The notes under the pieces are model-generated. The model saw nothing but the letters and a program-made list of their open reading frames with translations, did no database searches and was not told where the DNA came from. A stretch of DNA of 27,697 bases from Gemmatimonadota bacterium (GTDB lineage: Bacteria > Latescibacterota > UBA2968 > UBA8231), in assembly GCA_009840005.1 (NCBI GenBank), contig VXOR01000036.1:1-27697 (forward strand), in the 5' to 3' direction. This document shows, piece after piece, positions 21,978 through 27,697 of the stretch. The position numbers and the translations under genes were made by a program. The stretch's first letter is position 1; the number at the start of each line of letters is the position of its first letter.

Positions 21978-23130
21978 CGCGCCACTTCTGGAGCAATCCA
22001 ATTAGCATATCGAGGTCGCTCTGCTGGTGCAGGGCGCTGAGCGCCAAGCGAATCCGCGCCCGGCCCGGCTCGACCGTAGGAGGGCGTATGGCCACAGCTA
22101 GGACGCCATTTTCTTCTAGATAGGCGTTCAGGGCCAGCGCTTCGCCCTCCGCACCCACCATCAGCGGTACGATCTGCGCGGTCGCCGCGCCCGTGTCCCA
22201 GCCTTGTGCCCTGAGCGCACCGCGCAAGTACTCGGCATGGCCGAGCAAGGTTCGGCGCTGCTCGTCCATCTGCGGCACCAACTCTAGCGCCGCATCCACC
22301 GCGCCCAAGACAGCTGGCGGTAGCGCGGTCGTATAGATGAATCCCGGGCAGCAGTTGACCAAGTATTCCCACAGCTTCTCGCCGCAGGCCACGTACGCCC
22401 CAAAAGACCCGAGCGCCTTGCCGAATGTGCCGATGCATACGTCCACAGCCTTGCCGCACGTCAGCCCCATCCCTCGCTCGCCCAAAACGCCCGTGGCGTG
22501 CGCTTCGTCGATAACCAGCAGCGCGTCGAATTCCCCAGCCAACTCGACGAGCGCGTCAATGTCGCTGACGTCGCCGTCCATGCTAAACACCGATTCAGTG
22601 ACAATCACCCGGCGCGAGTGGTCCGCCCCCATGCTTTCCGCCAGCAGAGCGCACAGGTGATCCAAATCGCCGTGGCGGTAGCGCCGCATCCGACAGCGCC
22701 CCAAGACCGCCCCTTGCACCAAGCTGTTGTGGCAGAGCCGATCGAGCAGGATGAGCGCGCGCCGATCAACCAGCGTCGGCAGCAGCGAAACATTGGCCTG
22801 ATAGCCAGAATTGAGCACCAGCGCCCGCTCGGTCTGTTTGAGCCTAGCCAAGGTCTGCTCCACCAGGGCAAAGCCCGGCTGGGAACCACAAATCAAGCGA
22901 GAGGCCGTGGCACCGGCTCCGTGGCGCTTGACGAACTCAATGGCCCGCGCCTGCACAAGCGGATGCGACGCCAAGCCGAGGTAGTCGTTGGAGCTAAAAT
23001 TGACCAACTCGCGGCCTTGGGCGCGAACGCGCGCGCCGCCGCACGGCTCCCAGGTCCGCAACGACCGCATCTGCCCGGCCTGCTGCCGCCGCGCCAATTC
23101 AGCGTGAATAAAATCGAATTTCGCCTGCAT
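21964..23130 (-). CDS. bioF: 8-amino-7-oxononanoate (KAPA) synthase
   Basis: PLP-dependent alpha-oxoamine synthase that condenses pimeloyl-ACP with alanine; 388 aa from the ATG at 23130. A TTG twelve codons earlier is possible; no ribosome-binding site is clear for either. The start chosen gives K238 as the PLP lysine (GTFGKALGSFGAY), close to K236 of E. coli. NFSSNDYLGLASHP, GAGATASRLICG and VIDEAHATGVLGERG are all typical. It is the first gene of the five-gene minus-strand biotin chain and is divergent from panB. Confidence 0.95.
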   Translation of the reverse strand: MQAKFDFIHAELARRQQAGQMRSLRTWEPCGGARVRAQGRELVNFSSNDYLGLASHPLVQARAIEFVKRHGAGATASRLICGSQPGFALVEQTLARLKQTERALVLNSGYQANVSLLPTLVDRRALILLDRLCHNSLVQGAVLGRCRMRRYRHGDLDHLCALLAESMGADHSRRVIVTESVFSMDGDVSDIDALVELAGEFDALLVIDEAHATGVLGERGMGLTCGKAVDVCIGTFGKALGSFGAYVACGEKLWEYLVNCCPGFIYTTALPPAVLGAVDAALELVPQMDEQRRTLLGHAEYLRGALRAQGWDTGAATAQIVPLMVGAEGEALALNAYLEENGVLAVAIRPPTVEPGRARIRLALSALHQQSDLDMLIGLLQKWRDGRR

Positions 23131-23184
23131 AAAGGTGAAGCTGTGCCAAATGGTCCGCCTAGGCAAGGCAAACCGCTTATAGGC

Positions 23185-23213
23185 TTGCCGCGCAGGGTAC
23201 GCCGCTCTATACT
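23185..23213 (+). promoter_or_regulatory. Promoter candidate for panB
   Basis: TTGCCG (23185-23190) and TATACT (23208-23213) are exactly 17 nt apart on the plus strand, giving a start near 23220 and a leader of about 23 nt to the panB ATG. It lies in the 112-nt gap between bioF and panB. I find no comparably good minus-strand promoter for bioF. Confidence 0.5.
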
Positions 23214-23242
23214 ATCGCCTGTAAACTTGCCCTTCCGCTGCC

Positions 23243-24139
23243 ATGGCGACGACGACCAATAAAATTACCGTTTCCTCGCTCCAGTCCAAAAAGGAGCGCG
23301 GCCAAAAGATCTGCATGTTGACGGCCTACGACTACCCCACGGCTGCGCTGCAAGACGAAGCTGGCCTCGACGTGATCTTGGTCGGCGATTCCGTGGGCAC
23401 CAACGTCTTGGGCTATCGCGGCCCCCAGCAGGTGACCATGGACGACATCCTCCATCACCTGCGGGCGGTGCGCCGGGCCGTCCGCCGGGCCTTTCTCCTC
23501 GCCGATCTACCCTTCATGTCCTTTCAGCCTTCGGTCGAGACCGCGGTCAAAAACGCCGGGCGCTTGGTGCAGGAAGGCGGGGCCGAAGGCGTCAAATTGG
23601 AGGGCGGCCTGCCGGTCTTGCCGCAGCTAAAAGCCATTGTTGAAGCCGGCATTCCGGTCGTCGGCCACCTCGGATTCACTCCGCAGTCCCAAGCCCGCGA
23701 ATTCTACCTGTTCAGCGACCGGCGCGGCACCGTGCCCAAGTTTCACGGCAAGGGGCCGAAGGGGGCCAAAGCCCTCGTCGAGCAAGCCCTGCGCTTGGAG
23801 GACGCCGGCGTGTTCTCCCTGGTCTTGGAGATGGTTACTGAAGAGGCTGCCCAAGCCGTCACCGAGCGGCTCAAAATTCCGGTCATCGGCATCGGCGCTG
23901 GCCGCTATTGCGACGGCCAAGTGCTGATCGTCCACGACCTCGTCGGCCTCAACGAAGAGGACCTAATCCTGACCAAAGCCTACGGCCAAACGCGCCAGGA
24001 TTGGATCGAAATGTTCAAAACGTACTGCCGAGAAGTCGCCGAAGGCCGCTTCCCCACGGCTGAAAACACAGCGCACATGGCCCCTGCAAAACGCGCTCAA
24101 CTAGACCAACTGCTCAACGATAACGGTAAAGATCGCTAA
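23243..24139 (+). CDS. panB: Ketopantoate hydroxymethyltransferase
   Basis: First committed enzyme of pantothenate/CoA synthesis: adds a hydroxymethyl group from methylene-THF to 2-oxoisovalerate. 298 aa, slightly longer than E. coli PanB. The TIM-barrel motifs are present: MLTAYDYPTA, VGDSVGTNVLGY with the metal ligand D49, DLPFMSF with D88, VKLEGG with E120 and IGIGAGRYCDGQVLIVHDL. The ATG lacks a clear ribosome-binding site. The other pan genes (panC, panD, panE) are not in the window. It is 22 nt upstream of the AGCS carrier and probably shares its transcript. Confidence 0.95.
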   Translation: MATTTNKITVSSLQSKKERGQKICMLTAYDYPTAALQDEAGLDVILVGDSVGTNVLGYRGPQQVTMDDILHHLRAVRRAVRRAFLLADLPFMSFQPSVETAVKNAGRLVQEGGAEGVKLEGGLPVLPQLKAIVEAGIPVVGHLGFTPQSQAREFYLFSDRRGTVPKFHGKGPKGAKALVEQALRLEDAGVFSLVLEMVTEEAAQAVTERLKIPVIGIGAGRYCDGQVLIVHDLVGLNEEDLILTKAYGQTRQDWIEMFKTYCREVAEGRFPTAENTAHMAPAKRAQLDQLLNDNGKDR

Positions 24140-24161
24140 TCCTTCGAGAGGAAAATTGCCC

Positions 24162-25679
24162 ATGCGCTTATTCTACGCCGCCGCCCTGATGCTCGCACTC
24201 GCCGTCCCCGCCCTAGCCCAAGAAGCCGACCAAAACTGGATTCAGGCGGCCATCGCCAACTTGGACGCCGCGTTTGGCTCCATCGTCTCGGCGATGGCTG
24301 GTGTTCTCTTCGCCGACCTAGGGACGAAAATTCCCCTCATCATCTGGGTGCTCGTCCTAGGCGGTATCTACTATTCCTTCTACTTCGGCTGGCTTTCCCT
24401 GCGCGGCTTCCGCCACTCCATCGACGTCATTCGCGGTCGCTACGACGATCCCAACGATCCGGGCGAGATCTCCCATTTCCAAGCTCTCACCAGCGCCCTG
24501 TCGGCTACCATCGGCCTCGGTAACATCGCCGGCGTCGCCATTGCCGTCAGCTTGGGCGGGCCGGGTGCGGTCTTCTGGATGCTCCTGACTGCCTTATTCG
24601 GCATGTCCTCCAAGCTAGCTTCCTGCACCCTAGCCGTCATGTACCGCAAAATTCACCCCGACGGCCGCATCTCCGGTGGGCCGATGTACTACCTAGAGCA
24701 CGGGCTTGCTGGTAAAGGACTCAAGTCGTTGGGTCGCGTCTTCGCCATTTTGTTCGCCATTTTCACCATTGGTGGCTCCCTCGGCGGTGGCAACATGTTC
24801 CAAGTCAACCAGACGGTCGAGATCCTCACCACTGTATCCCCGGCTATAGGGGAATACAACTGGGTCTTAGGCATCCTCTTCGCCTCGTTGATCTCCTTGG
24901 TCATCATCGGCGGCATCAAGCGGATCGGCCGCGTCACCTCGCGGATCGTGCCCTTCATGTGCCTACTCTACGTGGCCGCCTCTCTCGTCATCATTCTGTC
25001 ACACATCGGCGCTGTGCCCGCCATGATCGCGACCATTTTCCGCGAAGCCTTCTCGCCGCAGGCCCTGTACGGCGGCTTTTTAGGCGTCCTAGTCGTCGGC
25101 ATCAAGCGGGCAGCCTTTTCCAATGAGGCCGGTCTCGGCTCGGCGGCTTTTGCCCATGCCGCGGCCCGCACCAACGAGCCAGCACGCGAAGGCATGGTCG
25201 CGATGATTGGCCCCTTCATCGACACGATCGTGATTTGCTTGATGACCGCTTTGGTCTGCATGATTACCGGGGTGTACACCGATCCTCAGTTCCAAGCGAG
25301 TGAAGGCTTTATCGTCGGGGCTAAAATGACTTCCGCGGCCTTTGATTCGTTCCTGCCCGGCGCCCGCTACGTCCTCGCCATTGGCGTCATGCTCTTTGCT
25401 TACTCAACTATGATTTCGTGGTCGTACTACGGGGAGCGAGCGTGGGAATACCTATTTGGCAGTCGCTTCAACCTAATTTTCCGGGTCATTTTCGTCGTCT
25501 TCGTCGTCTTCGGCTCGGTCGTCACGCTCAAAAACGTACTCGACTTTACCGATATGCTCATCTTGAGCATGGCCTTCCCCAACATCATCGGCGGCGTCAT
25601 ACTCAGCCCGCAGATCAAGGCGTGCCTGCAAGACTACTGGGGCCGGCTGAAAAGCGGCGAGATGAAGCGGTATAAGTGA
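24162..25679 (+). CDS. AGCS-family Na+:alanine/glycine symporter
   Basis: Inner-membrane amino-acid carrier of the alanine-or-glycine:cation symporter family, 505 aa, about eleven membrane segments after an N-terminal hydrophobic stretch that looks like a signal peptide (residues 1-21, ending ALAQ). I start at ATG 24162, with GAGAGGAAA upstream. Family marks are LSATIGLGNIAGVAIAVSLG, SGGPMYYLEHGL and FSNEAGLGSAAFAHAA. Transport is expected to run with Na+, which the NQR complex encoded here would export. Substrates are usually alanine or glycine, and the exact one is unknown. It follows panB by 22 nt and ends before a shared terminator. Confidence 0.92.
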   Translation: MRLFYAAALMLALAVPALAQEADQNWIQAAIANLDAAFGSIVSAMAGVLFADLGTKIPLIIWVLVLGGIYYSFYFGWLSLRGFRHSIDVIRGRYDDPNDPGEISHFQALTSALSATIGLGNIAGVAIAVSLGGPGAVFWMLLTALFGMSSKLASCTLAVMYRKIHPDGRISGGPMYYLEHGLAGKGLKSLGRVFAILFAIFTIGGSLGGGNMFQVNQTVEILTTVSPAIGEYNWVLGILFASLISLVIIGGIKRIGRVTSRIVPFMCLLYVAASLVIILSHIGAVPAMIATIFREAFSPQALYGGFLGVLVVGIKRAAFSNEAGLGSAAFAHAAARTNEPAREGMVAMIGPFIDTIVICLMTALVCMITGVYTDPQFQASEGFIVGAKMTSAAFDSFLPGARYVLAIGVMLFAYSTMISWSYYGERAWEYLFGSRFNLIFRVIFVVFVVFGSVVTLKNVLDFTDMLILSMAFPNIIGGVILSPQIKACLQDYWGRLKSGEMKRYK

Positions 25680-25723
25680 TTAGTGGTCCTTGGCCGCCTC
25701 GTTGGAAACTTAGCGGTCTAACA

Positions 25724-25765
25724 AAAAGTGGCGGGTGATGGTATTGCCATGCACCCGCCACTTTT
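25724..25765. terminator. Bidirectional terminator
   Basis: A perfect 14-bp stem (AAAAGTGGCGGGTG at 25724-25737 and its complement at 25752-25765) with a loop that can itself fold (ATGG/CCAT). On both strands it is preceded by A's and followed by T's. It lies between the converging AGCS gene and the DUF4159 gene, whose stop is 6 nt away, so it probably ends both transcripts. Confidence 0.88.
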
Positions 25766-25770
25766 GCGTT

Positions 25771-27534
25771 CTACTCGCCACTCTCCATTTCCAACCACTC
25801 GCGGTCTGCGGCCAAGTAAATCTCCTCGACCTCCAAGTCGGCAAAGGCCGCAGACCAGCGCTGCCAATCGGCCCGTTCCGCCTGTTCCTGCATCCGCAGC
25901 CGAACCACGAAGGCAAAGCGATTGAGCGCAAACGTCAGCGTGGTAACCTTGCCCCCCTTCAGATCGACCTCCACCTGTTGGGTCTGCCCGCCGTAGCTCA
26001 ACTCGACCCAGTGCTGACCGGCGGGCAGATTGTGGAAGAGCAATCCCTGATAGCCGCGCTTGAGCAATTCGAGCGAGTAGCGGCCATCCAAGCGCACTGT
26101 GATATCCTCTGTGATCTCACTGCCGATGGGGGCTACCACCAAGGCTAGCCAAGCGTCGAGATCATCGAAGAGCAACTCGTCGGCGACGGCGACCTCGATA
26201 GCTAGGGGTGCTTCTTGTACCATGGCCACGGGTCTTTGCTCCGGCGTCCAAGCTGGCGGCGGCAGTTGGGGCGTGATGCCGCTTTTGCGCGTCAGCGCAT
26301 AGACCAAGATGTTGGTCCCCGCCATCAGCGCGTAGGTCGAAATCCCCGTGGCCTCGCCTTCAGTGTTGAAGCTGGCCCGCCACTTCCCCTCGAACCCCAA
26401 GTCGCTTAACACGGCGACCAGTTCGCCATCCAGCTCGACGCCCCACAACCCCTCTGACGGCTGCAACGGCTCGGCTTCCTGCTCGGATGCGGCTCCAGAT
26501 ACAACGGGTGCTTGTTCTTGCTGCAAGGCCAAGAGATCATTGCGATTGTTGATTGGATAATACCAAGAGCGGTTGCCCTCCATGTACTCGCTGCGCGACC
26601 GGTCCTCTCCGGGGAAGCCGCCGCCGAACTCGTAAAAGGAGTGATATAGCGGATGCGATGTCGGGACGGGTGCCAAGCGCGCTTCAGACCCCAAAATCTC
26701 GCGCAGTTGATCCTTCATTTCGCGTAAATAGCGGTTGGTGCCGTCAATGAATAGGAACCCGCCCTCGCGCATATAACGGCCCAAAAGCGCCTTCTCCTCC
26801 GCACTGAACTTGGTCAGGACGTTCGGGTCGTAGGCCGACAAGGTGTCTTCAAAGAGAAAGTGGACGGGATCCTTGAGCAGTTGCTCCGACAGGAAGAGCT
26901 CATAGGTCTTGTCCCGCACCTGCGCCAATAGGTGGGTATGGTCGCGCAAGTAGCGGCTCAAGGCATCGAGCGCACTTCGACCCGAACCAGCCCCATAGAC
27001 GCGTAACTGAGTGAAGTTCACGTAGCCAGACAAGTCGCGCCGAGTCGCCCGACTGGGAATGACCGCGGCGTGATCCTTGTTAGCCCGAGCCATGTCCTCT
27101 AGCCGCAACAGATCCATGGAAGCCATGCCCATGCTATCAGCCAACCCCAACGACGAAGGCGAAATCATCTCTACGCGCTCCAAAATTGGCGCATCTTCCT
27201 TCGCGCCGACGGCTATCTCGCGCAATGCCAAGGGAGCCGTCGGCGACTCTATCTCGGGCGGAGTCGTCTCGCTTTCTAAGTTGGGGTCGCGGACGGACAC
27301 GGCCGGTTGATCGGCCCGCAGATACTCCATCTCCACTTTCAACGCCTCTACGTCCAAGGAGGGCAGGGGAATCGGGCGAGGGGGTTTAAACTGCGGCGGG
27401 ATGCGAGCGAGGCGCACGCGAAAGGCCTCCGCGTCCAACTCGTCGCGCCACAGGTGATCGCTTAGGTAAAGCGTGGTGAGATGTAGCAGCAGCGATGCCA
27501 GCAAACAGATATAGGCGGTTCGGTGTCTGCGCAC
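25771..27534 (-). CDS. DUF4159 protein with TonB-like membrane anchor
   Basis: 587 aa, GTG start, no strong ribosome-binding site. Residues about 6-25 form one membrane helix with S14-LLL-H18, the SxxxH motif of TonB anchors; a proline-rich stretch follows (PPQFKPPRPIPLPSL, residues 46-60). Residues about 170-415 match DUF4159: VNFTQLRVYGAGSG, DPVHFLFEDTLSAYD, YMREGGFLFIDGTNRY, PTSHPLYHSFYEFGGGFPG. That domain has a class-I-amidotransferase-like fold, of unknown role. Residues about 475-535 look like a small PEGA- or carboxypeptidase-regulatory-type beta domain. Most of the protein should be periplasmic. It faces the AGCS gene across a shared terminator, so no operon partner is visible. Function unknown. 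Confidence 0.7.
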   Translation of the reverse strand: MRRHRTAYICLLASLLLHLTTLYLSDHLWRDELDAEAFRVRLARIPPQFKPPRPIPLPSLDVEALKVEMEYLRADQPAVSVRDPNLESETTPPEIESPTAPLALREIAVGAKEDAPILERVEMISPSSLGLADSMGMASMDLLRLEDMARANKDHAAVIPSRATRRDLSGYVNFTQLRVYGAGSGRSALDALSRYLRDHTHLLAQVRDKTYELFLSEQLLKDPVHFLFEDTLSAYDPNVLTKFSAEEKALLGRYMREGGFLFIDGTNRYLREMKDQLREILGSEARLAPVPTSHPLYHSFYEFGGGFPGEDRSRSEYMEGNRSWYYPINNRNDLLALQQEQAPVVSGAASEQEAEPLQPSEGLWGVELDGELVAVLSDLGFEGKWRASFNTEGEATGISTYALMAGTNILVYALTRKSGITPQLPPPAWTPEQRPVAMVQEAPLAIEVAVADELLFDDLDAWLALVVAPIGSEITEDITVRLDGRYSLELLKRGYQGLLFHNLPAGQHWVELSYGGQTQQVEVDLKGGKVTTLTFALNRFAFVVRLRMQEQAERADWQRWSAAFADLEVEEIYLAADREWLEMESGE

Positions 27535-27697
27535 GGGGAGTCTCTCTTTCTGCGCCGCCCATCAGCGCGTGCGAGCAGCATCTATAATATAACTGATTGT
27601 AACAAAACGGTTTTTTGCCAAGAAAACAGGTGCTTGTTATCTTTTTTCGACCCTTGGATTCAACTCGTAAGTGCAATCGCTTGGGTAGCTGGCATAG
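27535..27697. other. AT-rich region upstream of the DUF4159 gene
   Basis: No gene seen. On the minus strand a TATTAT/TATATT tract around 27585-27595 could be a -10 for the DUF4159 gene, but I find no good -35 at the right distance. The right end holds an IS30-like terminal sequence (27656-27680) and then the window stops. Confidence 0.5.
27656..27680. repeat. IS30-like terminal sequence, copy 2
   Basis: Begins GGATTCAACTCGTAAGTGCA and closely matches 223-247 in the same orientation. It also resembles the IS30 terminal repeat (GATTCAA..nGTnA..GCAA). If it is a left end facing inward, the element extends to the right and out of the window. Only 17 nt follow, so no transposase can be read. Confidence 0.45.

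Overview
The window looks like a chromosomal segment of a Gram-negative bacterium with respiratory Na+ energetics. It has a TonB-dependent outer-membrane receptor, a complete Na+-translocating NADH:quinone reductase (NQR) operon, a full F-type ATP synthase operon, a complete late biotin pathway, panB and an AGCS-type amino-acid carrier. The large TonB receptor with a carboxypeptidase-regulatory-like N-terminus and the DUF4159 protein recall the FCB group and relatives such as Latescibacterota or Ignavibacteria-like lineages. That is an impression from gene content; no rRNA or other marker in the window settles it.

Layout. (1) 1-3990, plus strand, visibly AT-richer and with different codon use from the rest: a gene-free 5' region with an IS30-like terminal sequence, a promoter/operator candidate, a TonB-dependent receptor, an A24-type prepilin peptidase-like membrane protein and a redoxin remnant. 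(2) 4107-4140: perfect hairpin terminator next to the end of the ATP synthase operon. (3) 4166-11194, minus strand: atpZ-like, atpI-like, atpB-E-F-H-A-G-D-C. (4) 11214-11237: terminator hairpin separating atp from the nqr operon. (5) 11260-17358, minus strand: nqrA-B-C-D-E-F plus the assembly factor nqrM, led by a near-consensus promoter at 17409-17437. (6) 17669-23130: biotin block, bioB on plus, converging with an overlapping minus-strand chain bioF, bioH-like, bioC, bioD, bioA. (7) 23243-25679, plus strand: panB and an AGCS Na+:amino-acid symporter. (8) 25724-25765: bidirectional terminator. (9) 25771-27534, minus strand: a DUF4159 protein with a TonB-like membrane anchor. (10) 27535-27697: AT-rich upstream DNA ending in a second IS30-like terminal sequence.

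How the genes fit together. NQR oxidises NADH, reduces quinone and exports Na+. The AGCS carrier can spend that Na+ gradient on amino-acid uptake. The ATP synthase sits directly downstream, but its c subunit lacks the Na+ ligands known from Ilyobacter/Propionigenium, so it is probably H+-driven and the cell probably runs both ion circuits. The biotin genes take malonyl-ACP methyl ester through pimeloyl-ACP to biotin. PanB starts pantothenate synthesis.

Most worth a second look: the TonB-type SxxxH anchor fused to DUF4159; the unusual flavinylation motif in NqrB; the 48-nt tail-to-tail overlap of bioB and bioA; the palindrome over the TonB-receptor promoter; the compositional break near 4 kb; and the IS30-like ends at both edges.
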